From positions 248,001-312,000 of the forward strand of contig CAVSCE010000008.1 of assembly GCA_963726375.1 (NCBI GenBank): a DNA stretch of 64,000 nucleotides, given 5' to 3'. The notes under the pieces were generated by a model. That model was given only the letters and a program-made list of their open reading frames with translations. It did not search any database and was not told the DNA's origin. Made by a program: the position numbers and the translations under genes. Of this stretch, positions 10,640 through 22,300 are shown in pieces. The first letter of the stretch is position 1. Each line of letters opens with the position of its first letter. The DNA is from UTCFX2 sp963726375 (GTDB taxonomy: Bacteria; Chloroflexota; Anaerolineae; Anaerolineales; UBA4823).

Positions 10640-10986
10640 TCCAATGCTCCTTTCTTCCACGCGTAAACGTAGCCAACCAATAGGATCATGATGAAGATGA
10701 GCATTTCCACCAACCCAAAAAGACCCAGCTTCTTAAATACTACTGCCCACGGAAGGAAAAAGATGATTTCAATATCAAAAAGGATGAACAAAACCGCGAT
10801 TAAGTAAAAATGGACCGGCATTCGCCTTGCCCCAGGTCCAATTGGCCTCATCCCTGATTCATACGGCTGAGACTTGCGCAGGGTTGGACGCCGGGGACCA
10901 AACAGATGCCCAAGCAGGATAACCAACCCTGCCAGACCTGTTGCCAGGATAATCAAGACAGCAATCGGGAGAAAGTCCTGCACCAT
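10630..10986 (-). CDS. nuoA: NADH-quinone oxidoreductase subunit A
   Basis: First gene of the complex I operon. 118 aa, three membrane helices. The family core is clear: KSQPYESGMRPIGPGARRMPVHFYLIAVLFILFDIEIIFFLPW, including the charged loop facing the quinone site. Intact. It is preceded by a recognisable promoter at 11083-11111 and ends inside the nuoB start. Confidence 0.96.
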   Translation of the reverse strand: MVQDFLPIAVLIILATGLAGLVILLGHLFGPRRPTLRKSQPYESGMRPIGPGARRMPVHFYLIAVLFILFDIEIIFFLPWAVVFKKLGLFGLVEMLIFIMILLVGYVYAWKKGALEWE

Positions 10987-11082
10987 AATTGCCTCATTTA
11001 TAGTTTATATGGTTGATACTTACATGTATTAATTAACTGTTTTGCAGGGACTATTCCAATCCATACTTCTGCAATCAGCGAT

Positions 11083-11111
11083 AGTTTATCATATCCAATA
11101 GACAGCGTCAA
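11083..11111 (-). promoter_or_regulatory. Putative sigma-70-type promoter of the nuo operon
   Basis: On the minus strand TTGACG (11106-11111) is followed after 17 bases by TAAACT (11083-11088), close to the -35/-10 consensus. It lies about 100 bases upstream of nuoA in the gap after rpoD. No operator could be recognised around it. Confidence 0.55.
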
Positions 11112-11132
11112 TTTTCACAAAGTCAGCAGGAT

Positions 11133-12815
11133 TTATCTTAAATAGTCTCGTAAATGACGGCTGCGAGTCGGGTGGCGCAGCTTGCGAAGCGCTTTCGATT
11201 CAATCTGCCGGATACGCTCCCTGGTTACATTGAAATACTGACCGACTTCCTCCAAAGTGTGGTCTTTTCCATCCACAAGCCCAAATCGCAGCTCCAGCAC
11301 CTGGCGTTCTCTTTCCGAAAGCACCGCCAGAGCATTCTTGACCGATTCGCGCAGCATTTCACGGGCTGCCGCGTCAATTGGTTCCTGCGCATCCTCGTCT
11401 TCAATAAAATCCCCAAGCTGACTGCTCTCCTCGGATCCAACCGGGCTGTCGAGTGACATCGGCTCTTCCATTGCACGCATGATCCGGTTCACTTTTGCAG
11501 CCGCTCGATTCCAACGCGCTGCGGACATCCGCCTCCACTGGAGTAGACTCTGCCTGCGAGCGTAAGATCGCCTGTCGATCTCTCGGTTCAAGATATCCTG
11601 CCTCCAGGGCAATGTCTTCAACGGTCGGCTCCCGCCCCAGTTTCTGGATCAGCTCTCGCTGGATTCGTAAAAGTCGATTCAAGGACTCAAAAATATGCAC
11701 CGGAATGCGGATCGTGCGAGCCTGATCAGCAATCGAGCGGCTGATGGATTGGCGAATCCACCAGGTCGCATAAGTGCTGAATTTATACCCTCTTGTTGGA
11801 TCGAATTTTGTGACAGCCCGCAATAGTCCGATATTCCCTTCCTGGATCAGATCCAGAAAATTAGCTGCCGCGCCCAATATAACGTTTGGCAACGCTGACG
11901 ACAAGCCGCAAATTTGCACGGATGATCGCGTTCTGGGCATCCTCGCTGCGGATGATGATGCCTTCGATCTCATGCAACAGCAGGTCTTTATCAGGAAGAG
12001 AATTCAAGAAGATTTCTTCCTCCGGGAGAGAGTCGGTTTCAGCAATATGAACCTTCAAACTCTCGCTTGTCGTTTCCGGCAGCATATAAAGATATAAGAA
12101 TACTGTGAATGCAATTCTGGCAATGTCATTCCATAACGGATCGATCCCCCATAGTCCGTTATTCAGGTAAGCTCGCAAGTAGGACGGAACCAAGCTTTGC
12201 CAGGTTGTGCGCAGCATTTGCGCTTCGCTGATGATCAGCATAAAATCGGGACGATCAAATGCCAACCGCCGGGTATCTTCAATCACACGCGACCAGGATG
12301 TCGTCAGGTCTTCATAAAGCGCCCGATAGATACGCCCGGCAGCATCCGGGTCTTTCAATGCCAATCTGGGATCGAGTGTTTTGACATCTGCAGTCTCGGG
12401 CTGGCGCGCCAGCGGGTGCTGGCGGCTCAACACATTCAGGCGGCGAAATGCATCCAAGCGTGTCGCCAGCCAAAATTCCTGGTCTGATGTGAGCAGATCG
12501 ATATTCCCGATCTCCTTGAGGTACAACCTGACCGGATCTTCATTGATTTCTGAAAGCACTCGCGGATCACGAAGTATTTCCAGCGCCTCTTCTTTTACCA
12601 GCGTCTCAATATCGTCAGTCTCCAGACTCTAAGCTCTCATCATCAATTTCGTCTCCGGGTAAAAGGTCTTCATCCAGGTCCAGCAGATCATCCATGCCAT
12701 TTCTGGAACTGTCATCCCTGTCTTCGACGATGTCTTCAACTTGAGAATTTTCGGTCTCGCCTTGATCCGGGTAAGATTCTGAAATCGGTTGTTCGTTATC
12801 GGGTGTTTCGGACAT
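11133..12815 (-). CDS. rpoD: Primary sigma factor RpoD/SigA (three frameshifts)
   Basis: Housekeeping sigma factor that directs RNA polymerase to -35/-10 promoters. The order is an acidic N-terminus, region 1.2 (EDPVRLYLKEIG), region 2 (FLDLIQEGNIGLLRAVTKF, STYATWWIRQSI), region 3 (ELIQKLGREPTVEDIALEAG) and region 4 (TLEEVGQYFNVTRERIRQIE, ALRKLRHP). The frame changes near 12625, 11870 and 11515, but all conserved regions occur once and in order. Several TTGACA/TATAAT-like promoters in the window fit this factor. It follows dnaG, as in the macromolecular-synthesis operon of other bacteria. Breaks are attributed to sequencing indels. Confidence 0.92.
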
Positions 12816-12891
12816 CTCGATTAAATCCTGGAATTGGCTGTTATCTTTAACCAGTCAGCAGCAACTCTTACCCTGTTCCCCTGCAGGCCAG

Positions 12892-14853
12892 TTAAGACCG
12901 TCCTCCCGGCGTGCGGCTAGTATATTTCTTCATCGCTCGGTCGATATGAAAACGAATTCCTGATAGTTGTAACATAGAATGATTGTATTGGGAGGAATCG
13001 CCACCGCTCTGGTTTTGAGCATCCTCCATCAGAAACCTATGGTATTCAATTTCCTGGTTTATTTTTGTACGCCGTAAATCAAGCAATCCCCGCATCAGGT
13101 CTTCCAGGACGCGATCCTCATTGGGGTCAATCCTGGATGTCCTTTCAAGCAGGCTGTCCGCCAGCTCCATCAGAGGCAGCGAAAGGTTATTGAAAACATA
13201 ATTCAATGGCTCGGCAAGATCTTGATCTACCGCCTCCTGAAGACGACACAGGATCGCTTGATGATCAGAATGGTCGAAATCAATCGTCGACAACCTGGCC
13301 AGACCTTCCTCCTGTAGCCGACGATCGACCTGATAAAGCAGACCCGGTCGTCGCAGTAAAATTCCCATGCAATGAGCTTCCAAGGCATAGCTGTTCAGGG
13401 ATGTTGTCTTCTGCTGCACCGGCTGAGGCGATTCTAGCTGAAGCAGGAGAAAACTTTCGACCAGTTTGGCGGCGTTGCACCTTATCAGGAGAAATCTCAT
13501 CCAACGCCCGTTCATTTACACGCAGCAAGCGCGCAAGCCGCTGTCGGTAAGTATCACGCTCAATTGGGCTGGGTACATCCTCAATTAAGGGGATAACCTG
13601 GGCGGCAATCTCATTTTTTGCCTTCGGATCGTCCAAATCCCGGTCGGCCGCCAACGTTTCCATGACGTGGATGACAACTGGACGAGAACTTTCGACCAGA
13701 TGCTGCCACTCAGCGGGGTCTCGGTTGACAACTTCATCGGGATCCATCCCATCTGGTAGGGTTGCTACTCGGATATCCGCTTGAAGACGTGCTTCTTGCC
13801 TAAGTAATCCGCGCGCGTCAAAAACTGGTTCGCTTTCGTGATCCATTGTTTGCCGGGCAATTTCCAGGCCTCGAAGCGTGGCTTTGCTGCCCGCCGCATC
13901 CGGATCAAGCGCCAGAACAATACGACGGCTGTGGCGTTTCAGCAAATAAAGCTGGTGTTCTGTAAGCGCAGTCCCCATCGGCGAAACCGCGTTCTCAAAT
14001 CCAGCCTGGTGAAGGGCGATAACGTCCAGATATCCCTCGACAATAACAGCTTGATCCTGAGTCCGGATTTCCTTGCGAGCCCGATCCAGACCATAAAGCA
14101 AACGACCTTTGTCAAAGACCGGCGTCTGCGGTGAATTTATGAACTTAGGAATGTCATTCGGATCAAGAACACGCGCACCAAAACCAGCCATCCGTGCGCG
14201 CATATCCCGGATCGGAAAGATGATCCGGTTACGGAACCTGTCATAAACATCCTCCTCTTAAGCCGGCCCTTCTGTTCAGCAGAACCCTGTTCCCGCTCAG
14301 TCACAAGCCCCGCCGCCAGCAAATCATCAATTCGGTGGCCTTTCGATGAAAAGAAGCTGACCAGAGCATCCCAGGATGCCGGCGCATATCCCAGGCCGAA
14401 TGCTTCTAAAGTCTCATCCCGAAGGCTTCGCCTCTGACGCAGGTATTCCAGCGCCGGTTTCCCGGCTTGAGAATGCATCAGCTGGTGCTGAAAGAATGTG
14501 ACTGCTTCTTCCAGCAAGGCTCGCAGGTTGTCGTGTTCTTCTGCCGCAGCCTGTTCTTCACCCGAAGGTGGTTTGAGCTGGATTCCTGCCCGGTCTGCCA
14601 GGTAGCGCAGCGTTTCTGAAAAATCCCACCCTTCTTTTTTCATAACAAAGCGGAAAATATCACCACCTTCGTTGCATTGCCCAAAACAGCGCCATGTCCC
14701 ACTATCGGGAAAAACGACAAAAGCCGGCGTGCGCTGGTTGGGGTGAAAAGGACAAAAACCTGTATAGTTCTTCCCTGAATGGCGAAGCTGAACGGACTCT
14801 GAAACCAGATCAACAATATCAATCCGGGTTTTTATCTCATCGACATCGGACAT
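12892..14853 (-). CDS. dnaG: DNA primase DnaG (two frameshifts)
   Basis: Makes RNA primers at the replication fork. The N-terminal zinc finger has CPFHPNQRTP and CFGQCNEGGD, a C-x3-C variant. The TOPRIM part has VIVEGYLDVIALHQAG and LALDPDAAGSKAT. The C-terminal helicase-binding region is less conserved. The frame breaks near 14250 (between catalytic lobes) and near 13480. All domains are present once, so one gene is annotated. It is followed by rpoD on the same strand. Confidence 0.92.
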
Positions 14854-14949
14854 TTCTTCTTAATACTCCAGCATCAGACTTATCAATATTTTTCAATCAA
14901 ACCAGACCAGTTCAACGCTCCCCCTCCTCATTGCGAAAGAAGAGGTTGA

Positions 14950-17801
14950 TCATGACTGGTTTACCGGCAGCCACACCTGGAAGGTAGATCCTTTGCCCGG
15001 TTCGCTCCGTACATCAATTTCCCCCCTGTGAAAGTCAATAATTTCCTTCACAATTGCGAGGCCCAACCCGGTTCCGTGCATCTCAGACTGGCGGACATTT
15101 CCGCCGCGAAAGAACCGCTCAAAAATATGCGGGATGTCCTGCGGATTGATCCCAATCCCTGTATCCTGAATCGTCATGCTGACCCCACCATGGTTGCAGG
15201 AAGTTATTACCTGGACCTCACCATTGGGAGAGTAGCGGATCGCATTGGTCACCAGGTTGGTAATCATCCGCGCAATCTGGTTCTGTTCTGCATAAATTGC
15301 GGGTAAGGTCGGGTCAGGGATAAACACCAGACGCACCCCCGATGCATCGGCGAGCGGCATATAGGCTGCAAGTACCTGCTCGGTCAAACCATTTAAATCA
15401 GCGCTATTGAAGACAACTGGTCTGGATTTTGAAGCTGTCAGACGTGAGAGGTCCAGGATATCTTCCACCAGTTTGGTCAGGAGCTCGCTCTGCTCCTTTA
15501 CAACGTTCAAAAAGCGGTTGTGCCGGTCTGGAGGTGTGGACTTCAGCAGCTCAATATAAAGGCTGATATTGGTGATCGGCGTCCGTAGCTCATGTGATAC
15601 ATCCGAGATGAACGTGTCCTTCATCCGGTCCAGCTCTTTTTGGCGGGTGATATCCGTTTGAGATCCAACATACCCAACTGCCTGACCCTGGCGATCATGG
15701 ATAGGAGCAATAGTGAATTGGATGTTGTATTGTCCGCCAGACTTGCGCCTACCGATCAGCTCATCGCTCCAGACACCTCCTTAAGTTCAGCGCCTCTCGG
15801 ATTGCGGTCACCCGGGCAACTCCATTTTCTGCAGCAATCGTCTGAAAGAGATTATCACCCCGAATTTCTTCGGCATGGAACCCAGAAAGCCTCTCAAATG
15901 CCTGGTTCACAGTCAAGATGGACCCATCCAGATCGATCACTACCACCCCATCACCAACGCTCGCCAGAATAGCTTCCACCCGCTCTTTTGCTTCATAAAG
16001 CTCGGTTGTCCGCTCCTCAACCCGCTTTTCCAACTCGCTGGCGTGGTCTTTCAAATCTGTCAGTAAATGAATATTTTCAATGATCGGACTGATCTGCTGG
16101 ACAACCACCCTCAGGATATCCATGTCCTCGCCGCTGAAAACATCTCCCCCCATTTTGGGGCCCAATGCCAGCAAACCCTGAATTTGTCCATGACCGATGA
16201 TCGGTATCCACAGGTGGATTTGTTCGGTGTTGAGCAGTTGCAGCTCTTCAGGCGTCAATGTAACTTGCGAGAGCTCCTGCATCAAAGCCGTACGATCCGT
16301 TGCTCCGATTTTCAGCAAGTAGGTCAGACTGGATCGGGGCAGCACCGGAAAATCTATTCTTGGGCGATCTCGTCCGCCTCCGTTGAATGATGTTTCAACC
16401 ACCGAGAAATCCCCGCTCTGATCGCGTAAAAATACAACGGCTTCTTCCAGGCGTAAAGTGGCAACCAGCCGACGCGCTGACAGTCTGTGCAAGCGTTTCC
16501 AGTTCGGTAATCTGGGAAAGGTTTTCTGTGATTTGGCGAATCCCGATCCGGTAGTCATACCAGCCGCCATAAAAAACCCGGTCAACCAACCTCTGCACCC
16601 ATCGGTGAAGCGGGATGAAGATGCTGGCAAGCACTAAAACCAGAGTGGTATTGATCAGAGGAGTCGTTCCCACTTCCTCGGGCATCCAGCGGTTCATAAC
16701 GGCATAAAGGACAAGATAGAAAGCGCCTAGGGTCGAATAGACCAGGATAAGTGTTGCCCCACGATTGATCTTTTGATCGAACTCGATCAGGTGGAAGCGA
16801 AAGATCGCGTAAGCATAAGTAAGCGGCAGCAGCCCAAGCAGGAAAAAGGCAAACGAATAAGGGATCAGCGGCTGTTCGAACAGCACTTCCGGGAGGATTG
16901 TAAGGATTATGAATGAAAAGGCTGCTAACACAGCACCGAAAAGCACCAACCTGATCCGCCCACGCACGCCCGGGGATTCTGCATGCCTGTAGCTGTGAAC
17001 CAATAAACTGACCACTATGATCAGGTTTGCCGATAGAAAGAGCCGGTTCAAAGCCAGATAGCTCGGATACCAGCTAAAGGACATTCTTTGAGCAGGGTCG
17101 AAAAACAAAAACGGCACTATCCCAATAAGTGCAATCAGGTAGAGCGTTACAAGGAATGCCTTTTTTAATTTATGACGTACAACTTGCGGAAAAAGCATAT
17201 GGAATTGGACCGATACCGGTCCCAATATCCAAACCAGGCTGTAGAAAAGAACAGTCGCCCAATCCAGGCGCATCGTTGAGGCTGCACCAGCTGTAAACGT
17301 CGCTGCGCTGGTATAGAACCAGAGCGAATAGATATTGCTCCCTTTATCAGAAGGCTTAAATGCCTGGATTACCAGTCCAATCCCCCAAAAGACAAGGGCG
17401 ACAAGGATTGCGACCAACCGGCTCGCCAACAAACCGCGAGACGGCTCTGCAAGGGTGATCGTTACCTGTGCATAATCTCCATCCCGCAAAACAAGGAATT
17501 CGATATCATCCCCACTTTTTTTCTTCAGCGCGGAATAATTGATTTCGGTTCGCATGAGAGGGATATCGTCATATGAAATGATCGTATCCCCTTCCTGCAA
17601 TTTATTGATGGATGGACCTTCGGGGTCAAGTGAAACAATTTCCCTGGCCGAATCGAGTCCATCAATTCCATCGTCCGGGTAGGAAATTAGCAGTCTTGTC
17701 GTTACAACCATTAAGATGAAAACTGCCAGAGGAATGATAAAAGGTATTATCGTCGCCAGTTGGGACTTTTTATACGCAGGGGAGACGCGCGCAGCCTCCA
17801 T
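14950..17801 (-). CDS. Multi-span membrane sensor histidine kinase (PDZ-like/GAF/PAS), two frameshifts; ComP-like sensor part
   Basis: Order of parts: a first membrane helix (about residues 17-40), an extracytoplasmic PDZ-like segment (INKLQEGDTIISYDDIPL), some eight further helices, a GAF-like domain, a coiled linker, a PAS domain, then HisKA (DVSHELRTPITN) and HATPase (NLVTNAIRYS, DTGIGI, GTGLGLAIVKEI). The helix-PDZ-helices-GAF layout resembles Bacillus ComP, although ComP uses a HisKA_3 core. The frame breaks near 16480 and 15775, probably by indels. A possible extended -10 (TGCTAGAAT) ends 9 bases before the start. It lies directly downstream of the peptide and polyprenyl synthetase genes. 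No cognate response regulator is adjacent. Confidence 0.85.
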
Positions 17802-17896
17802 AATATTTAAATTCTAGCACAAAGGGATATTAATAAAAATAATGCCGTCTGAAATTGCACAAGTAGGCTGGTCTGAGGAGCAAGGGAACACTAGAC

Positions 17897-18857
17897 TTAT
17901 TTTTCGCTGAAGTGTAAACCATCCAGAAGGGCAATCAATTTGCCTTTCGCCGGCTGTTGAGCCTGAGCCTTCTCAAGGCCTTCCAGGCCGAGAAAATAAT
18001 GGAAGTCCTGTTCTGCGAGAAGAGACATCGTACCGCCAAATTGATCGATCATTCGAAAGATTTCTTCAGCATTCTGATTGTCTTGACTTTCAAGCTGCAG
18101 TCGACTGCAGAATCGCTTTTTTTTCTGGTTCTGAACAGGTTTCTAGGACCGAAACGACCGGGAACGAGCGGATCAGGTTGTTGATTTTCTGCGCTTCAGG
18201 GTCAGCTTTTAACCGTTTGAAGTCCATAAGGTCGTCCGACAGCTGAACCAACAGACCCATCTGCTTGCCATACTGTTGAAAGCCATCCAGGATCTTCAAC
18301 TCGTTGGTTGCAAGGCGGGCACCCGCCCAACACGCCATGGAGAAAAAAGTACCCGATTTGGCAGCAGCTATTCTTTGATATTCCTCCAGGTTCGGTTTCT
18401 CAACCATAAGATCAAGGTGTTGACCGCTGCACATCTCCATGAAACGGCTCAACATACCCGATCGAATCTCCCTGGCTGCCTCTTGATCCTCCAGCCACAA
18501 ATCCAGGCGGCTTAACAGTAAGCTGGCAGTGAAATATAATCCCGTCGCTGCAGATATCGCCCCCCTTGACCCGATCTCCGCCCACCAGACATCAGGATCA
18601 TCTCGATCCTCGACGTCATCCATAACTTTCGCTGCAGCATAAAACAACAGCCATGCAGCCGCAATTGGGAGCGCAACATCTGGGGCTCCGCCAGCAGCCT
18701 GGCAGCAAAGGCCTGGAAGCAAAGCCCATTCGCGATTGTCATTCTCTCCATTTAGAGCATTTAACGCAAAGCGCATAGCCTGAACTATCTCAGGCCATGC
18801 GCCAATTTCATTCCAGATTTGATTAATATACCCCTGGATGGACTTCAGCCGTACCAC
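17897..18857 (-). CDS. Polyprenyl synthetase family protein (frameshifted); ComQ-like by context
   Basis: Class 1 isoprenoid synthase fold. The first aspartate-rich motif is MDDVEDRDD (DDxxD) and the second is LSDDLMDFKR (DDxxD), both intact, so catalytic competence is plausible. GQHLDL and AAKSGTFFSMACW match helices of the trans-prenyltransferase family. The frame breaks near 18105; after it the sequence continues FRMIDQFGGTMSLLAEQDF and ends at 17897. It starts 18 bases after a 68-aa leader-peptide-like gene and precedes a membrane kinase. It could be an ordinary prenyl diphosphate synthase, or a ComQ-type enzyme that prenylates the neighbouring peptide. Confidence 0.8.
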
Positions 18858-18875
18858 CAGGTTAAAAAAATATGA

Positions 18876-19082
18876 TTATGCCCAGTCCCGGAGTTTGTAC
18901 ATCAAGTCCGAGAGTCGTACCTCAGTCGCCTCGCGGCGTTTCAGCCCCACTTTAAGAAACGCGAGTTCCTCATTTGTCAGCCTCAGCCCCTGCTTTGCCA
19001 GAGTCCCCTCAGGATCAGTTTTCCATTGTGCAGCAAAATCATGATCTGTCGAGAGTTGATGTACAACTTTTCCGAGTGACAT
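18876..19082 (-). CDS. Short leader-peptide-like protein (NHLP-clan/Os1348-like), C-terminal Trp; candidate ComX-like precursor
   Basis: 68 aa starting at MSLGKVVHQL behind a strong GGAGGAACA ribosome site. The pattern FAAQWKTDPEGTLAKQGL, LTNEELAFLK resembles short Nif11/NHLP-clan leader families (the Os1348 type). There are no cysteines. The C-terminus is LSDLMYKLRDWA, with tryptophan next to last. Bacillus ComX precursors are of similar length, also have a helical leader, and carry a prenylated Trp near the C-terminus. It is the first gene of a transcription unit with a polyprenyl synthetase and a sensor kinase, under a strong promoter. Function is inferred, not shown. Confidence 0.75.
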   Translation of the reverse strand: MSLGKVVHQLSTDHDFAAQWKTDPEGTLAKQGLRLTNEELAFLKVGLKRREATEVRLSDLMYKLRDWA

Positions 19083-19092
19083 TGTTCCTCCT

Positions 19093-19172
19093 TCGAGCAA
19101 TACCGACTGTGCTTGCTCGAACCAACACTTTACAGTTTTGTAATGTGATCCACCTTGCATTTTTGTAAGGTG
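19093..19172 (-). promoter_or_regulatory. Leader region with three inverted repeats before the peptide gene
   Basis: Three palindromes lie between the promoter and the ribosome site: TCGAGCAA/TTGCTCGA (19093-19120, 8-base arms), TTACA/TGTAA (19130-19143) and CACCTT/AAGGTG (19151-19172). The first would form a hairpin just upstream of GGAGG and could control translation. The other two could be operators or RNA structure. Confidence 0.5.
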
Positions 19173-19184
19173 AATATTGTGAAT

Positions 19185-19213
19185 AAAATAACACGCTTTC
19201 GAAAGGATGTCAA
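19185..19213 (-). promoter_or_regulatory. Strong sigma-70-type promoter of the peptide-synthetase-kinase unit
   Basis: On the minus strand TTGACA (19208-19213), a 17-base spacer and TATTTT (19185-19190). The perfect -35 and ideal spacing make this one of the best promoters in the window. It reads towards the 68-aa peptide gene, giving a leader of about 95 bases. Confidence 0.7.
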
Positions 19214-19233
19214 GAGGATTTCTACAGGCATTA

Positions 19234-19269
19234 AAACAAACCCACCCCCATATATGGGGTGGGTTTGTT
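19234..19269 (-). terminator. Rho-independent terminator of glyS
   Basis: AACAAACCCACCCCA/TGGGGTGGGTTTGTT forms a long GC-rich hairpin about 80 bases past the glyS stop. On the minus strand it is followed by TTTT. It separates glyS from the peptide operon. Confidence 0.8.
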
Positions 19270-19346
19270 CTTGTGATTTTGTTCTTTGTTAATAAGAGGC
19301 TTTTAAAAAAACCTCAAATTATCTGAGCTATCAGCAGGTGTCCAAC

Positions 19347-22300
19347 TCAGAAGCCTTCCAGTCGTGAGGCGTCCACTACTCCTTTAGACAGCATCACGAT
19401 CCGTTGCAGCAAAGCCAAGCGGTTTCGGCGTAATTCAGCCCGTTCTGCCATTACAAGTACCTCTTCAAAAAATCGGCTGATATACGGGATCATCGGTTGG
19501 AACGCTCTCAGGAAATCGTTCACAGAACCAGCCAGGCGCGGCGAATTCTCCGCAATCATCAATACTTTGTAAAGCTCAGCTTCAGCTGGTTCTTCTAATC
19601 CCGCTGGGTCTATTTCGAAGCGCTCATCCAGGTCCCTGGTAATCCGAACACAACGGGCAAACGCTGGAAGGATCCTGTCCCAATCAGGTCTCCTTACCCA
19701 CGCTTCCAATGCGTTAACCGCACGGGCTGCGCGAGCCGGTTGTTCACCCTGTGCTGACAGGACTGCATCGACGACATCGAAGCGATTCCCTTGCTCGAGA
19801 AGAACATTTCGAAGCCGTTCAGAAATAAACTCTAAAACAATTTGAAGGCTCTCTGGTGGAACTGGAATCGGCAGGTGTTCGCCAGCCGATTCTAAACCGA
19901 TCCGCAGATCGAAATCCAGATCCCAGGCAATCAGATTTTGAATCAAACCAAGCGCCGTGCGTCGTTGAGCAAATGGGTCCTTATTGCCTGTCGGGGCCAG
20001 GTTTGCAGCAAATAAGCCTGCCAGAGTATCGAGACGATCCGCCAGTCCAACTGCCAATCCCGGAAGGTTACCCGCAAGTCGGTCGCCTGAATATCTCGGC
20101 AAGTAGTGATCGAGGATCGCATCCGCCACATCTTCTGATTCACCAGACTGCAAGGCATAATATCGACCCATCTGTCCTTGCAGTGAAGTCATTTCGACGA
20201 CCATCTTCGTCCCCAGGTCAGCCTTGCATAGAGCCGCGGCGCGGCGAGCCGTTTGCAGCTGAGTTTTGTCAAGCTCCAACTGGGCAGCAATGTCCTCGAC
20301 CAGGGCCTGAATTCGATGGACTTTATCCAACATCGTTCCCAGCCTGGTTTGAAAAGTAAGCGTTGACAGCCTTGGGAGGTATTCTTCCAGCGGCTTCTTA
20401 AGATCTTCCTGCACAAAAAAGTGGGCATCGGCAAATCTTGCTCGAACGACATGTTCATTGCCGTCAGCAACCAGATCCAACCAGTCACGATCTCCGTTGC
20501 GGACCGCGATGAAAAATGGCAGCAGCTCTCCTGCTTTTCCATCTGCCGCAGGCAAATGTACCGGGAAGTAGCGTTGGTGCTTCTTCATCACAGAAATTAA
20601 TACTTCATTTGGGAGGCTGAGGTGCACTGAATCAAACGATCCACGCAGTGCTGTTGGCGATTCAACCAGATTTGAAACTTCATTCAGCAGCTCCAGATCA
20701 TCCTGGATCATCCCACCTGCCTCTGCTGCCAGCTGCTTCACCTGCAAGCTTACACTCTCTAACCGCTCCGCAGGATCCAGAATAATCCCTTGACCTTCAA
20801 GGTAAGAAAAATAATCTTTCGGATTATGGATCTGCTGCGATTCGGGTTGGCGGAAACGCAACCCCCGGGACGAATTTCCTGCCGAAAGTCCGGCATATTC
20901 AAAGGGGATCACCTGGCTCTTTTCTGCATCACCGTAGAGAGCAAGAAGCCAGCGGATTGGCCGTGAAAAGACGACATTGCTGTGGTTCCAACGCATCGGT
21001 TTCTCAAAACGAAGGGAGGCAATCCATCCAGGCAGGGCTTCGGCAAGCACTTCCAGGGTTGGACGACCCACCTCGCGAACAAGCGCAGTTACATAGCGCC
21101 CTCCATCGATTTCCCGGATCTGCAAATCAGCAATGGCCAATCCTTTACTTCGGGCAAAACCTTCTGCCGCCGGGGTTGGCGTACCATCAGCACCAAACGC
21201 CCGATTTTCTGGGGGACCCTTGACAACCTGCTCCAGGTCATTCTGTCGGGAGGCAAGGTCTTCAACCAGCACAACAAGACGGCGCGGTGTCCCAAGCACC
21301 CGAGCATCTCGATATTGTAAGCGCAAATTAGTTAACAACTCAGGCATGCGCACCTGTAGCTGCCCCAAGGCGGAACTCAGATCTCCAGCAGGCAGCTCTT
21401 CTGTTCCAATCTCCAGCAGCATCCAGGCATGAGCATTTCCTTTCATATCATCAGGATATGCCAGTTTTTTTTGAGCCGCAGCAAACCCGACTTCACGTTC
21501 AAACTCATTATCTATCTTCAACCAGGGAAATTCCAGCCGCATGCGCTGGTCAAGGTAAATTTCCGCTACACCTCGGGCGACCTCGCGCATCCGCCCAAAC
21601 ATAGCCTGCCGCTCGGTTACTCCGACCGCACCGCGCGTGTCCAGCACATTGAAGGTATGGGAGCATTTCAACAAATAGTCATGCGCTGGCAGGACAAGCC
21701 CTTTGGCTATACAGCTTTTTGCCTCGCTCTCGAACAAGTCGTACATTTGACGCAGCCGCTCAACGTCTGCTTCTTCGAAATAATACTTGCTCTGCTCTTG
21801 CTCGGCCTGCAGGTTCACATCGCCGTCGGTAAGCTCTGAGCTCCACTGGATGTCGCGGAAGCTGCTGACCTGCTGAAGCGCGATCGCAATTCTCTCCAGC
21901 CCATAAGTGATCTCTACCGAGACCGGGTCGAGCAAGATGCCTCCAGCCTGCTGGAAATAGGTGAACTGTGTAATCTCCTGGCCATCCAGCCAAACTTCCC
22001 AACCTAATCCCCATGCTCCCAGCGCAGGTGATTCCCAGTTGTCCTCAACAAAGCGAATATCATGCTGGCGCAAGTCAATCCCCAACGCTTCGAGGGACTG
22101 CAGATATATCTCTTGAGGGTTCCCCGGATCGGGTTTTAAGATCACTTGAAATTGATAGTGCATCTGCATCCTGTTTGGATTCTCGCCATAGCGGCCATCA
22201 TCCGGGCGGATCGAAGGTTCCACATAACCGACATTCCACGGCTCCGGCCCAAGCACGCGCAGGTACGTCGCTGGATTATATGTCCCGGCACCCACCTGGG

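Noticed and set aside
3792..17801. Split genes as separate small genes or true pseudogenes
   Set aside because: Pieces are in order, non-overlapping in domain content, and conserved on both sides of each break. Single-base errors explain them better.
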